A DNA stretch of 64,000 nt. Source: Saprospiraceae bacterium. Lineage in GTDB: Bacteria > Bacteroidota > Bacteroidia > Chitinophagales > Saprospiraceae. Positions 1 through 9,303 of this stretch are shown here, one piece after another (positions within the stretch are counted from its first letter, which is position 1; the number at the start of each line of letters is the position of its first letter). The DNA is taken from NCBI GenBank assembly GCA_013214355.1, contig JABSSL010000082.1:38040-102039 (forward strand). The letters are read 5' to 3'. A program made the position numbers and the translations under genes. A model generated the notes under the pieces. It saw only the letters and a program-made list of their open reading frames with translations, did not search any database and was not told the origin of the DNA.

Positions 1-113
1 TTAGCACTGCTAGTTTGCTTTTTAGGCTGATCCGCTGCTTGTTTTTTCCCTTTTCCTGGCTTCTTCGGTTCCTCATCCTCAACAATGAAGAGCGATTTTA
101 AATTCTTTAGCAT
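1..113 (-). CDS. Unknown protein, N-terminal part only (runs off the left edge)
   Basis: An open frame on the minus strand starts at ATG 113-111 and stays open to base 1, giving about 37 residues that begin MLKNLKSLFIVEDEEPKK. After the short hydrophobic start it turns Lys/Pro/Gln-rich (a KPGKGKKQ stretch), which looks like a flexible basic linker before a domain outside the window. It is divergent from the glycosyltransferase at 298, with about 180 bp between the starts. I do not recognise the family and cannot assign a function. The frame could also be chance, but the initiation codon and the biased composition favour a real gene. Confidence 0.5.
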   Translation of the reverse strand, partial: MLKNLKSLFIVEDEEPKKPGKGKKQAADQPKKQTSSA

Positions 114-297
114 AAACCATTATACGTTTTAACAATCACGCTACAATAAAACATTCTGAATAAGAATTGGTGGTAATTGGTCACAGCTTATAGATAAACC
201 TACTCCATTTTTCTACAAAGTAAGAAAAAAACCCTTAATTGTCCAACCATATATCCGCTTGCAAGTCTATCTTCGCAGCCATATCAACATCCTCGTT

Positions 298-1026
298 ATG
301 ACTTTCGATGTCACCATTCCCGTCCTCAATGAAGAGGCCACTTTAGCGGAAAATGTAGGCATTTTACACGACTTCTTAAAATCTAATTTTCCCACCCCTA
401 ATCAATGGCGTATTGTCATTGCCGATAATGGTTCGGAAGATCAAACGCCAATCATCGGCAAGCAACTTGACGCCCAATTGAAAGAGGTACAGTATTTGCA
501 GGTTCCGAGACGTGGCGTGGGTCTGGCCTTAAAGACTTCGTGGGGACAATCCACAGCAGACATCGTGGGTTATATGGATCTCGATCTAGCTACTGATCTT
601 CCTCATTTCCTGGAAGCCTACCGAGCACTAGCAGAAGAGGGCGTCGATCTAGTTTATGGTACCCGCTTACACACAAAGTCCCAGGTGATTGGTCGCAGCC
701 TAAAACGGGAAATTGCCTCCCGCGGCTTCAACTGGCTCCTACAGTCTTACCTAGGAACTCGATTTTCAGACGGCATGTGTGGATTTAAGTTTTTACGTAG
801 GGAAGTATATCCAAAGTTGCATGCCTTGGGGGCAGATAATGACGGTTGGTTTTTCTCCACTGAATTATTGATCATCAGTGAGTGGCAAAAAATGAAATTG
901 TACGAACTCCCCGTAAAGTGGACAGATGACGCCAGCAGTAGTCAGGTAAGGATCATACCATTAGCTAAACGGTATATCAAATCCATGCGAGCGATTAAAA
1001 ACAAAAAAGCGCAAATCAAATTGTGA
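298..1026 (+). CDS. Family 2 glycosyltransferase (dolichol-phosphate-mannose-synthase-like)
   Basis: A 242-residue GT-A fold glycosyltransferase. The N-terminus MTFDVTIPVLNEE is the typical nucleotide-sugar-binding strand. IVIADNGSEDQT and the metal-binding DxD in GYMDLDLATDL follow, and RRGVGLALKTSWGQS matches the acceptor-loop region of DPM1/GtrB-like enzymes. No C-terminal membrane helices are visible, so it is probably cytosolic or peripheral and transfers a sugar to a lipid or polymer. The frame is open from a TTG at 259, but ATG 298 directly before the conserved domain is the better start. Its stop overlaps the GTG start of the aldo/keto reductase by 4 bases, so the two are likely translationally coupled. 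The substrate is not predictable. Confidence 0.85.
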   Translation: MTFDVTIPVLNEEATLAENVGILHDFLKSNFPTPNQWRIVIADNGSEDQTPIIGKQLDAQLKEVQYLQVPRRGVGLALKTSWGQSTADIVGYMDLDLATDLPHFLEAYRALAEEGVDLVYGTRLHTKSQVIGRSLKREIASRGFNWLLQSYLGTRFSDGMCGFKFLRREVYPKLHALGADNDGWFFSTELLIISEWQKMKLYELPVKWTDDASSSQVRIIPLAKRYIKSMRAIKNKKAQIKL

Positions 1027-1943
1027 AGCCATCTATAGATCTCATTCTTGGTACTGCCTTATGGGCCTGGACTGTTTCAAAAGAACAGGCTTTCCAGTTG
1101 CTAGATAAATTCTACGAGGCAGGATATCGGTGGATCGATGCCGCTACCAATTATCCTATCAATAAAAATGCAAATGATTTTCGAGCTTCCGAAGGTATCT
1201 TGTGTGAGTGGATAAAAGCCAATGGAGTACAAGATTTGAAAGTCTTGATGAAAATCGGAAGCATTAATAACCTCTACACCCCGGAGAACAATCTGACGCC
1301 AAGTTTCATCCAGATCATCTACAATGAATACCTTCATTTGTTTGGTGAGCAGTTGGCGGAGGTGATGGTGCATTGGGATAATCGAGCAGAAGCCGATGCT
1401 ATTCGGGCTAGTCTGCTGGCATTAGACCGTATCCGGCAAGAAGGAGTCAAAATAGGCTTAAGTGGAATCAAACATCCGGCCATTTATCATGAATTGAACA
1501 GCTCATTTGGTTTTGATTGGGATATTCAATTGAAACATAACCTCGTTTATTCCGACTACGATAGATATTCAGCCTTTCATGGACAAGCACGATTTTTGGC
1601 CTACGGAATTAACGCAGGTGGGCTGAAGTTTCCAAGTGCTACCTATCGAAAGGATAGTTCGACCGCTGTGCGAAATGTTCCCACGGAAAAATATCAGGAT
1701 TTAGTCCATGAAGTGGCGACAATTTTAACGGACTATAATGCCCATTCATCCTTGGAAGCACTCACACGTTTCAATGAATGTAGCATGGTTTATACCTACT
1801 ACAGCCCCGACATCAAGGGTATCTTAGTTGGCCCTTCCAAAACAGCTCAATTACAGTCCACTTTGACCTTTTTTGAGCAACTGCAAGCCGGACAACATGA
1901 AGAACTCTACAACCGACTAGCTGCGCTATCATCTAATGGCTAG
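1023..1943 (+). CDS. Aldo/keto reductase family protein
   Basis: A 306-residue (alpha/beta)8 NAD(P)H-dependent oxidoreductase. AKR family marks are LGTALWAW near the N-terminus, FYEAGYRWIDAATNYP with the conserved Asp and Tyr, the Lys strand LMKIGS, the His strand VMVHWDN and the late GLSGIKHP strand. The expected Asp-Tyr-Lys-His tetrad is therefore visible, although spacing around the Tyr is not textbook. The start is GTG 1023, overlapping the upstream glycosyltransferase stop, and the 3' end overlaps the FAD oxidoreductase by 8 bases. The three genes form one tight operon, which suggests a shared role in making or modifying a sugar or surface metabolite. That role is inference only. Confidence 0.85.
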   Translation: MKPSIDLILGTALWAWTVSKEQAFQLLDKFYEAGYRWIDAATNYPINKNANDFRASEGILCEWIKANGVQDLKVLMKIGSINNLYTPENNLTPSFIQIIYNEYLHLFGEQLAEVMVHWDNRAEADAIRASLLALDRIRQEGVKIGLSGIKHPAIYHELNSSFGFDWDIQLKHNLVYSDYDRYSAFHGQARFLAYGINAGGLKFPSATYRKDSSTAVRNVPTEKYQDLVHEVATILTDYNAHSSLEALTRFNECSMVYTYYSPDIKGILVGPSKTAQLQSTLTFFEQLQAGQHEELYNRLAALSSNG

Positions 1944-3081
1944 TACTAGGGAAACATATGACTTTGCCATCATCGGTGGTGGCCTATTCGGTGCTTATGC
2001 TGCCTTGTTCCTGGCTGAGAAAGGCTGCCGCGTGGTTGTAGTGGAGAAAGAAAAGCAATTGATGGCCAAGGCTTCCATTGTAAACCAGGCAAGACTTCAT
2101 AGTGGCTATCATTACCCCAGGAGCATTGCTACCGCTCTGATGTCAGACGACAACAAGGCTCGCTTCACACGTGATCATCAGGCCTTTATTCACTCCTCCT
2201 TCGATAAATACTACGCCATCGATCGATATGGTTCCTTAACTGACGGAGCACAATTTGAGCGATTTTGCAACTTCATCGGCTTAGTCTGCAAAAGGTTAGA
2301 TAAACACCCTAGCATTAAATTAGATCGTTTGGAAGCTTTGTTCCTGACCCAGGAATACACCTTTGATCCCATCCTCATGGCGAATTTTTATCGGCAGAGG
2401 TTAAAAGAAGCTCCTTCGATCACTGTCTTAAAGTATCACGAATTAGAAAAGGCAGAACAAGATACCAACCGATGGCAGATGACACTGAAGGATCTCGCGA
2501 CTAACACTTCTAAGGAATTACTAGTTGAGCAGGTAATCAATGCTACCTACGCCAATAGCAATGGCGTAAATCGACGTTTTGGGTTATCGGATATCCCATT
2601 GATGCACGAGATTTCTGAAATGGCCTTCGTCACTTCTCCGCAATTGAAGGATCTAGGCTTGACCATCATGGATGGACAATTTGCTTCCATTATGCCCTAT
2701 GGTCTTTCGGGACTATTGTCCCTATCGTCCGTCGCTTATACCCACCATAAGGTGGCCCATTCCCCCCTTCCCCAATTTGATTGCCAAACCATCAATACCG
2801 ATTGTAGACCAGATTTCCCATCAATCTGCAATCGATGCATAGCCCGACCAGCCTCCAACTACGACAAAATGAAGCGACAAATCCAGCTGTATCTCCGCGA
2901 GGAAGTACAGTTGTTTTATTTAGGTTCAATGTTCACCATCAAGTCAAAACTGAAGGCCAATCACATTGATGATGGTCGGCCTACTGAAATTGCCATTCTG
3001 CGGGAAAATCCCCGATTTTATTGCATCTTTGCCGGTAAAATTAATTCCATCTACGAAATCGAAAAAGTAGTAAAGCTCTAA
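1936..3081 (+). CDS. FAD-dependent oxidoreductase (DAO family)
   Basis: A 381-residue flavoprotein. The N-terminal Rossmann motif is FAIIGGGLFGAYAALFLAEKG, ending in the acidic VVVVEKEK that contacts the adenosine ribose of FAD. The next segment, ASIVNQARLHSGYHYPRS, resembles the substrate/FAD loop of glycerol-3-phosphate and L-2-hydroxyglutarate oxidase relatives. VNATYANS-like sequence near residue 200 matches the second FAD contact region. It lacks a signal peptide and is probably cytosolic. The ATG at 1936 lies inside the end of the aldo/keto reductase. It ends 7 bp before arginine deiminase, so the operon may extend to that gene. The substrate is unknown. Confidence 0.85.
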   Translation: MASTRETYDFAIIGGGLFGAYAALFLAEKGCRVVVVEKEKQLMAKASIVNQARLHSGYHYPRSIATALMSDDNKARFTRDHQAFIHSSFDKYYAIDRYGSLTDGAQFERFCNFIGLVCKRLDKHPSIKLDRLEALFLTQEYTFDPILMANFYRQRLKEAPSITVLKYHELEKAEQDTNRWQMTLKDLATNTSKELLVEQVINATYANSNGVNRRFGLSDIPLMHEISEMAFVTSPQLKDLGLTIMDGQFASIMPYGLSGLLSLSSVAYTHHKVAHSPLPQFDCQTINTDCRPDFPSICNRCIARPASNYDKMKRQIQLYLREEVQLFYLGSMFTIKSKLKANHIDDGRPTEIAILRENPRFYCIFAGKINSIYEIEKVVKL

Positions 3082-3088
3082 CCAAGTT

Positions 3089-4348
3089 ATGACCAATCAA
3101 GTGAACGTGAAGTCCGAAATCGCGCCACTCAGACGCGTGATCGTACACCGCCCTGATGAGGGTATTAGTCGAATCACGCCGAAGCGCGCCGAAGAATTAT
3201 TATTCGATGACATTGTCCATCTGCCCAAAATGCAGGAAGAGCACGACGTGTTCACGGACATTCTTAAATCTTTTCTGCAGCCACAAAATGTACTAGAGGT
3301 AGAGCAGTTGTTGGAAGAGGCCCTTTCCACTGATGATGAAAGCAAGCAAGAAATGATTGAAAAGGTGGTAGATTATGAAGAGCTACCGCACAGCTTCGAG
3401 CAGGTTCTCCAACAAATGACCAATCAGGAATTAGCCAAGGTCTTAATTACGGGCTATTATAAAGAAGAAGATCACTTTCTATTCGATCCCATTCCCAATT
3501 TTATCTTTACCCGAGATATAGCCGTCACGGTCAATGATCACATCATCATCACCAAGGCAGCAAAGATGGCCCGCTTCCGCGAAAACTTTATTATTCGCTT
3601 CATTATTTGGGCCCATCCAATCTTTAGAAAACTACGGGAAGAAGGAAGAATTATCAATCTCAACAATGTCGATCTATTCCCCCCTTCCAAGAAGGGAGAA
3701 ATGGTATCCATCGAAGGAGGAGATATGATGATTTTACATCATGATTATTTGCTCATTGGTGCTAGTGAAAGAAGTACACCCCATGGCTTTGAATCCTTGA
3801 AGAAGATCCTTTTTGAGAAGAACGTAATTCGCAATGTAGTGCTCGTTCATGTACCGCACGAGCGTTCTTACATGCATTTGGATACCATCTTCACACAAAT
3901 CAATGAAAAGGATTACGTTGCCTACAAACCTATCATTGTTGATGGCCTAAGTTCCTACGTAGAAGTCCACAATATAGAAGGAGGGAAAAAAAGATACCCA
4001 TCCGTTAAGGAGTTTATCGAATCTGAACTCACTCCGGATGCACGCTTTATTCTGAGCGGACAAGGCGAAACCCCTTATCAAGAGCGAGAGCAATGGACGG
4101 ACGGTTGTAATCTAGTGGCCCTGAAGCCTGGAGTAGCTATTACCTACGACCGCAATCCTAAGACTGAGCTTGCGTTTAAAGCTGCAGGATATCGGGTTGT
4201 ACATGCCCCCGACCTACTAGAAGCCTTCAAAGATGGCATCGTGCTACCTGAGGAAGTCAAAAAAACCATTATTACCCTCCCTTCCAGCGAATTAAGTCGT
4301 GCTAGAGGAGGTTCACATTGTATGACCTGCCCCATTGAGCGGGGATAA
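3089..4348 (+). CDS. arcA: Arginine deiminase
   Basis: A 419-residue guanidino-modifying enzyme predicted to hydrolyse L-arginine to citrulline and ammonia. Family marks in order: LRRVIVHRPDEG near residue 15, FTRDIAVTV, the EGGDMMIL segment with catalytic acidic residues, HLDTIFTQIN with the catalytic His, WTDGCNLVALKPG, and the C-terminal GGSHCMTCPIERG, where Cys411 matches the nucleophile of Pseudomonas ArcA. Length agrees with the 400-420 residues usual for the family. No ornithine carbamoyltransferase, carbamate kinase or antiporter is nearby, so this is not a classical arc fermentation operon. It may supply citrulline or ammonia or act in acid/nitrogen metabolism (inference). It follows the FAD oxidoreductase by 7 bp. 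Confidence 0.9.
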   Translation: MTNQVNVKSEIAPLRRVIVHRPDEGISRITPKRAEELLFDDIVHLPKMQEEHDVFTDILKSFLQPQNVLEVEQLLEEALSTDDESKQEMIEKVVDYEELPHSFEQVLQQMTNQELAKVLITGYYKEEDHFLFDPIPNFIFTRDIAVTVNDHIIITKAAKMARFRENFIIRFIIWAHPIFRKLREEGRIINLNNVDLFPPSKKGEMVSIEGGDMMILHHDYLLIGASERSTPHGFESLKKILFEKNVIRNVVLVHVPHERSYMHLDTIFTQINEKDYVAYKPIIVDGLSSYVEVHNIEGGKKRYPSVKEFIESELTPDARFILSGQGETPYQEREQWTDGCNLVALKPGVAITYDRNPKTELAFKAAGYRVVHAPDLLEAFKDGIVLPEEVKKTIITLPSSELSRARGGSHCMTCPIERG

Positions 4349-4360
4349 GCCATACAACAA

Positions 4361-4399
4361 GGAATCGGAAGCTAGAACAAAGCCTAACTTCCGATTTCC
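4361..4399. terminator. Bidirectional terminator hairpin between arcA and the usp gene
   Basis: AATCGGAAG (4363-4371) pairs with CTTCCGATT (4388-4396) around a 16-base loop, with an extra GG/CC pair outside. It lies between two convergent genes, so it probably ends both transcripts. There is no long T-run. Confidence 0.6.
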
Positions 4400-4460
4400 T
4401 CATTTTCACTATTCTTCCTTAATCATTCATTCAAAATTACTCACGCTGCATTTTTCATTT

Positions 4461-5315
4461 CTACTTCTTCTTCATGAACAACAGAGGCACCTCCGTTATC
4501 TTCAGTAGTTTCTTGCCCAAGCTGCGATGGAAAATACTTTCAAAGAAGCCGTAATTTGGAGCGAATAAGGCCATTACATCTACATCCCATGCTTCTATAA
4601 AGCCACTCAATACAACATCCACTTCATCTCCGTTTAGCTCATGAAAACTTAGCTTATTGTATTTAGGATTCTCTGCGAAGAGTGCTTTAAAGTCATCCAA
4701 AGCCGTTGGTTTTCCAATATCATCAGTTTCCACGTGAATCACTCTAAGGGCTGGATTAAAAGTCTCCATCAATTGCAAGGTCTGCCAGATATAGTAGACA
4801 TCTGTGTCCAGCAGGTTAGAAGCGTAGGCTACATTCTTAATCGCACCAAATTTCGCATTTTCGGGAACAAGCAACACTGGTGTACTGGCATTCTTAACTA
4901 CTCCTAAGGAAACGCGGCCAAAGGCTTTTTCTATCATACTATGTTCACCCTTCGCCCCCATTATAATGAGGTCTATTTCATCTCGCTCTGCTATGCGGGT
5001 GATCAGATTGGTGGGCGTTCCGATTTCTACATCAGGAAGCACCACCGGCGTGTTCTTCAGTTTCCCTTCCATCTGTATTTGCGCCAGCGTCTCTTCCACG
5101 GTTCTTTTCAATATCATTTCCGCCGCTCCCACCTGTTGCTGGGTAGCTTCGGTAGCCAGTGCCGGAAAATCGAGGGGTTCAGCTTGTGGGTAGACAATGT
5201 GTAAGATCTGAATAGATGCCTCCATTTCATCGGCTAAGCGGATCGCGTAGCGTAAGGCATTCTGTGCAGCAGCAGAAAAGTCTGTAGGGAATAATATCTT
5301 TTGTATCTTTTTCAT
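4461..5315 (-). CDS. Universal stress protein with two Usp domains
   Basis: A 284-residue tandem UspA-like protein. The first domain (about residues 1-150) starts MKKIQKILFPTDFS and carries an ATP-binding motif of the G-2x-G-9x-G(S/T) type in GAKGEHSMIEKAFGRVS, followed by LGVVKNASTPVLLVP. The second domain (about 155-284) has the fold pattern (NVAYASNLLDTDV, HELNGDEVDVVLSGF) but no glycine-rich loop, so it probably does not bind ATP. Two-domain Usp proteins of this sort are common in Bacteroidota. The frame is open from ATG 5342, but ATG 5315 sits exactly at the conserved start. It is convergent with arcA and predicted cytosolic. Confidence 0.88.
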   Translation of the reverse strand: MKKIQKILFPTDFSAAAQNALRYAIRLADEMEASIQILHIVYPQAEPLDFPALATEATQQQVGAAEMILKRTVEETLAQIQMEGKLKNTPVVLPDVEIGTPTNLITRIAERDEIDLIIMGAKGEHSMIEKAFGRVSLGVVKNASTPVLLVPENAKFGAIKNVAYASNLLDTDVYYIWQTLQLMETFNPALRVIHVETDDIGKPTALDDFKALFAENPKYNKLSFHELNGDEVDVVLSGFIEAWDVDVMALFAPNYGFFESIFHRSLGKKLLKITEVPLLFMKKK

Positions 5316-5459
5316 CTCTATTAAGCTTTTATTTTTCAACAAGTTAGCACCTTCCTTTGCTCCATAGAACTGATAAATGTCATCTCCCCCCCTTGATTTT
5401 CATCAATCCTAATGCTAGCCAATTCCTTCAATTTTAATTTGTTATCAAAACCTTTGATT

Positions 5460-6134
5460 ATGAAATACCTGTTTGGCTTTCTTGTATTGGCTGTATTTAG
5501 CTTTGGCTGCACCCCACCGTTGGTATTCACTAACGCTCAACCTAAAGGAGTAAAACAGCAAAAGGCTTTCGAGCTGCACTATCAGGGCACTTATTTCTGT
5601 ACAGGTGATAGCAGTATCGTCCGAGTGGAAGAGCAATGTATATACAAGGAAAAATCTTACTCCTTCGTCACTAGTTTAGCCGAATTGGATGCCATGGAGA
5701 ATGTCTATTTTGAGGAGGGTAGAATCTATCAGGATGGCAAAGAAATGCCCTTTGAGGTATTATATCTAGATGATCAGACCTTAGCAGGAACCTATACACA
5801 TCGTGATACCTTATTCCGGATCAGTGAACATCAAATATTGAAGTACTACAGGGGACATCAGTTACTAAATACCAAGATTAATGCTGATCATTGGCAACTC
5901 TGGCTGTTGAGCAAAGACCAGATGGGAAATCTAGCCTTGTCTAAAACGATCTTACCCGAACGGATGGACAAACTGGAAGCTATCACCCCAGTGAAGGATG
6001 TGGCGCCCGACGACGAACGTCCTCAATATGAAATTAACCCTAACAAGGCCGAATTCAGAAAACTCTTGCAAACGAGGTTGATCTTCGAGGAATGTGATTA
6101 TTATGAATGGATAAGACCACAGCTGAATTTCTAA
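5460..6134 (+). CDS. Hypothetical lipoprotein
   Basis: A 224-residue secreted protein with a clear lipoprotein signal: MKYLFGFLVLAVFSFGC, with the lipidated Cys at residue 17. The mature part is polar and beta-rich, with several Tyr- and Asp-rich strands, and no motif I recognise. The frame extends up to 5412, but ATG 5460 gives a standard signal peptide and is preferred. It stands between the divergent usp gene and the thioesterase, with about 105 bp to the latter. Probably an envelope-anchored protein of unknown function. Confidence 0.75.
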   Translation: MKYLFGFLVLAVFSFGCTPPLVFTNAQPKGVKQQKAFELHYQGTYFCTGDSSIVRVEEQCIYKEKSYSFVTSLAELDAMENVYFEEGRIYQDGKEMPFEVLYLDDQTLAGTYTHRDTLFRISEHQILKYYRGHQLLNTKINADHWQLWLLSKDQMGNLALSKTILPERMDKLEAITPVKDVAPDDERPQYEINPNKAEFRKLLQTRLIFEECDYYEWIRPQLNF

Positions 6135-6226
6135 TGTACACCACAATTGGAAAGCCGTGGTGTCTATTTCCTGGTAACTTAGTTTGATCGGAAGCGGCAA
6201 TTCTTCAACTTTTGCCATTAAGTTTC

Positions 6227-6234
6227 TACATTTG
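6227..6234 (+). promoter_or_regulatory. TAnnTTTG -7 promoter box directly before the thioesterase start
   Basis: TACATTTG matches the Bacteroidota -7 consensus and ends 5 bases before ATG 6240, so the transcript could begin at or within a base or two of the start codon (leaderless). A TTTG at 6211-6214 is too close to be a standard -33 element, so the -33 part is not convincing. Confidence 0.45.
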
Positions 6235-6239
6235 AGCTT

Positions 6240-6650
6240 ATGTTCAGACATGAGACTCACATCAGGGTTCGATACGCCGAGACCGATCAAATGGGCTACT
6301 TGTATTACGGGAATTACGCCACCTATTATGAAGTAGGACGTGCTGAAATGATCCGCTCCATTGGCCTGACCTATCAAAGTATGGAAGACGACTATGGCAT
6401 TTTGATGCCCGTTATGTCCTTACAAATGCGCTTTGTACGTCCTGCTAGGTATGATGAATTGATTACCGTACGTACTGAATTACGTCAACTTCCGCAGCAA
6501 CATATAGTGTTCCACCATGAGTTGTTCAACCCTAAGGGAAAACTTGTGAATGGAGGTAGTGTGAAGCTGTGCTTTGTAGAACAAGCTACCAATAAGACTG
6601 TCTATGCCCCCTCTTTTTTGACTGATAAACTACAGCCTTACTTTGAGTAG
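6240..6650 (+). CDS. Acyl-CoA thioesterase, YbgC/4-hydroxybenzoyl-CoA thioesterase family
   Basis: A 136-residue single hotdog-fold enzyme predicted to hydrolyse short acyl-CoA or acyl-ACP thioesters in the cytosol. RVRYAETDQMGYLYYGNYATYYEVGR is the family signature, with the catalytic Asp in ETDQMG followed by the helix that lines the active site. The later strands (LQMRFVRPARYDELI) are also typical, and the length is normal. ATG 6240 is the start. A TACATTTG box ends 5 bases upstream, so the message may be leaderless. The 3' end overlaps the YihY-family gene by 8 bases, which implies coupled translation. Confidence 0.88.
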   Translation: MFRHETHIRVRYAETDQMGYLYYGNYATYYEVGRAEMIRSIGLTYQSMEDDYGILMPVMSLQMRFVRPARYDELITVRTELRQLPQQHIVFHHELFNPKGKLVNGGSVKLCFVEQATNKTVYAPSFLTDKLQPYFE

Positions 6651-7731
6651 CAGGAGGAAAATACTAGACCTACAAGCCATTCAGAGCTACTTCACCAACC
6701 ATCCCTTGACGGTTCGTGTTTTGGAGTGGAGCAAAACGCATTCCCTCCCTGGCTTTTTTGGGGTACCGATCGATGATACGCTGGTCTTCGTCTTCAATGA
6801 AATCAGGAGATTTGACCTCAGTACCAGAGCCAACTCCATCGCCTTTAGTTTCTTTCTTTCGCTATTCCCTTCATTGATTTTGCTACTGACCCTACTTCCC
6901 TTTTTCCAAGAAGTATTCGAGCTATTCGTGCCACTGGGCGGGGACTTCGAGGGGTTTCTCTATGCGCAAATCAAGGAGGTCATGCCAGGTAAATCGGGAG
7001 ATCAGTTATTCCAACTGGCCAAGAACTTGACCAGCAAACGAAACATCGGTCTACTGTCTTTCGGTGTGGTATTGGCCATCTATTTCTCCTCCAATGGAAT
7101 GATGGCCTTGATGAAGAGTTTTGAAAAATCACATGTCAAAATCTTCAAAAGACGAGGTACGGTTCGTAAGCGAATGTTGTCCATCATCTTGACGGCTGTT
7201 TTGGGTTTTATGCTAATCGTTTCCGTTGTTTTCATCATTCTGGGGAATACGATTGTAGGCTGGTTGGATCTTTGGATTCCATTGGATGGTTTTGCCACCT
7301 TTGGTTTTGCCTTTATCCGCTGGTTGACGACTATCTCACTCTATTACTTCGGTATATCGTTCATCTATCGCTATGGTGCTCCGGCGATCAAACGTTTTGA
7401 TTGGTTTTCCCCCGGAACTACCTTAGCCACTACCCTATCCTTATTGTCTTCACTTATATTCTCTTTCTATATCGACAATTTTGGCCGCTACGAATCCTAT
7501 GATCGATTCTACGGCTCTATCACGGCTTTCATCATTTTGATGCTTTGGATGCAGTTAAATGCGATGGTGATCTTAATCGGTTATGAATTAAATGCCAGTA
7601 TCGCCGTCAATCGGGATTTGAAAGAACAGACGGAAGAAGAAAATGCCTTAGCGGAAGCCATCAAAGCTGAAGAAGAAATCAATAAAATACCCGAGCTGCC
7701 TACCGAAGAAGGCAACACTCAGGAAGCTTAA
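6643..7731 (+). CDS. YihY/BrkB-family inner-membrane protein
   Basis: A 362-residue polytopic membrane protein of the YihY/virulence-factor-BrkB family, function unsettled. About six transmembrane segments are visible, beginning with SIAFSFFLSLFPSLILLLTLLPFF and ending with AFIILMLWMQLNAMVILIGYELNA, the latter being the family's characteristic last helix. The C-terminal 40 residues are a charged Glu/Lys tail. The start is uncertain: TTG 6643 overlaps the thioesterase stop and no ATG precedes the conserved part. An AGGAGG at 6652-6657 lies inside the frame and is not followed by a usable ATG. Likely co-transcribed with the thioesterase. Confidence 0.85.
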   Translation: MSSRRKILDLQAIQSYFTNHPLTVRVLEWSKTHSLPGFFGVPIDDTLVFVFNEIRRFDLSTRANSIAFSFFLSLFPSLILLLTLLPFFQEVFELFVPLGGDFEGFLYAQIKEVMPGKSGDQLFQLAKNLTSKRNIGLLSFGVVLAIYFSSNGMMALMKSFEKSHVKIFKRRGTVRKRMLSIILTAVLGFMLIVSVVFIILGNTIVGWLDLWIPLDGFATFGFAFIRWLTTISLYYFGISFIYRYGAPAIKRFDWFSPGTTLATTLSLLSSLIFSFYIDNFGRYESYDRFYGSITAFIILMLWMQLNAMVILIGYELNASIAVNRDLKEQTEEENALAEAIKAEEEINKIPELPTEEGNTQEA

Positions 7732-7898
7732 AACGTGATCTCCACGACCTTTCGATAAGACATGTACATCAACAGACACACTGACCAAAAAAAGAGCAGG
7801 AGCGACATAACATAAAATTGAATGCTTCGTATTATACATGTAGACTTGGAAAGCCTTAGTTTTGGCCTTCCTTTTAACCCCCGTATCAAAAACGAAGT

Positions 7899-8975
7899 AT
7901 GGTTCGATTATTACTCCTCGCTGGTAGTTTCTTCCTCGTTTTCCCTCTGCTAGGTCAGAAGTATAGCAATGAATTTCTCTCAATTGGTATTGGTGCCAGA
8001 GCACAGGGTATGGGTAATGCCATGGTGGCCGGTGTGGATGATGTGACCGCAGCTGCCTGGAATCCAGCAGGCCTAGCGCGTATCCCTCGTGAAAATGGTT
8101 TGCAGTTGGGAGCGATGCACACGGAATGGTTTGCGGGTGTGGGAAAGAACGATTACCTCGGAGCCACCCTGCCTTTGAAGAATGCCAACACCCGCTTAGG
8201 TATCTCACTGATTCGATTTGGTATTGATCAGATTCCGAATACGCTGAGTCTATACGAAGACGACGGGACCGTAAATTTCGATAATGTATCTGAATTTTCG
8301 TCCGCCGATTATGCCTTCCTACTTAGTTATGCGGGAAGGAAGTCCATGAAAAATAGTGGCTTCTATTACGGTGGAAATGTCAAAGTGATCCATCGAAGAA
8401 TCGGTCCTTTCGCCACCGCTTGGGGCTTTGGGCTGGATCTGGGCATACAATATGAGCGCGGTAAATGGCTTTTTGGCGCCATGGCCAAGGATATAACAAC
8501 TACCTTCAATGCATGGTCATTTAATTTTACCGATGATCAAAAAGAAGTCCTTGAAATTACAGGAAATGAGATTCCTATCAGTAGCGTAGAAATCACTCGT
8601 CCGCAACTGATTCTCGGGGCTTCCTATCAGTTACAATATAACAAAGTCAGTATCCGACCAGAACTTAACGCCATCCTTACCACTGATGGCAAGCGCAATA
8701 CTTTAATATCTGCAGACCCCATTAGCATCGATCCAAGTTTGGGTGTTGAGGCAGGGTACAATGATTTCATCTTTTTACGAGCCGGGGTAAATCAGTTCCA
8801 ACAGGAAACAGACTTTGCCGGTGCTGAATTTTGGTCCGTGCGCCCCAGTCTAGGCGTCGGTTTAAGAATTTCAAGTTTACGGATCGATTATGCCTTTTCA
8901 GACGTTGGAGACACACAGAATCGCTTCTCCAATATCATTTCTTTGATCTTAGATGTAAAGCCTAAGCAGAAATAA
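7899..8975 (+). CDS. PorV/PorQ-family outer-membrane protein
   Basis: A 358-residue protein with a signal peptide (MVRLLLLAGSFFLVFPLLGQ) and the family start YSNEFLSIGIGARAQGMGNAMVAGVDDVTAAAWNPAGLA. That N-terminal helix and plug region, followed by alternating beta strands, is the FadL/PorV-like barrel fold. PorV and PorQ work with the type IX secretion system: PorV shuttles cargo from the translocon to the attachment complex. Two T9SS cargo-like proteins lie elsewhere in the window, so a T9SS role is plausible. The gene stands alone, however, and could be a paralogue with another task. Confidence 0.8.
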   Translation: MVRLLLLAGSFFLVFPLLGQKYSNEFLSIGIGARAQGMGNAMVAGVDDVTAAAWNPAGLARIPRENGLQLGAMHTEWFAGVGKNDYLGATLPLKNANTRLGISLIRFGIDQIPNTLSLYEDDGTVNFDNVSEFSSADYAFLLSYAGRKSMKNSGFYYGGNVKVIHRRIGPFATAWGFGLDLGIQYERGKWLFGAMAKDITTTFNAWSFNFTDDQKEVLEITGNEIPISSVEITRPQLILGASYQLQYNKVSIRPELNAILTTDGKRNTLISADPISIDPSLGVEAGYNDFIFLRAGVNQFQQETDFAGAEFWSVRPSLGVGLRISSLRIDYAFSDVGDTQNRFSNIISLILDVKPKQK

Positions 8976-9303
8976 GGGAAGTAAAAAGAAGAAAGGAAAG
9001 AAGCGCACAAGTGTCAGGGAAGTTTTGGACTCCCAATGAACAGGATTAAGGCAGCCAATGTGGTTCGGTAATCCCCTTGTCCCACGAAGGGAACCTCGTT
9101 GCCGAGGCTGAGGCCCGCCCTAGTTACATCAAATCTGACCTTTATTTGATAAGTGTTGAGCCAAAAACAGGTTTTGACACCTGCGCGTCATCTTTTGAAA
9201 CAGTCAAAAGTCCGTTTCGGTTGGCAAATTATGAAATAAATCACAAATATGTCAAGCTGTTTTGAAAATTTGTAGGCTAGTAGTCAATGCCGAGCGGGTA
9301 GCG
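8976..9303. other. 328-bp stretch without a gene
   Basis: No convincing coding frame is present. Two small inverted repeats are visible: CCTCG/CGAGG around a 4-base loop (9094-9107) and CTTTTGA/TCAAAAG around a 5-base loop (9192-9210). Neither is followed by a T-run. The stretch separates the PorV-like gene from the convergent LON-domain gene. Confidence 0.5.

Noticed and set aside
6652..6660. AGGAGG as a Shine-Dalgarno site for the YihY-family gene
   Set aside because: It lies inside the reading frame, no ATG follows at the right distance, and the phylum rarely uses such sites.
9077..9265. 62-residue plus-strand frame between the PorV-like and LON-domain genes
   Set aside because: Starts at a non-ATG codon, has no recognisable composition or motif and no promoter; the stretch looks non-coding.
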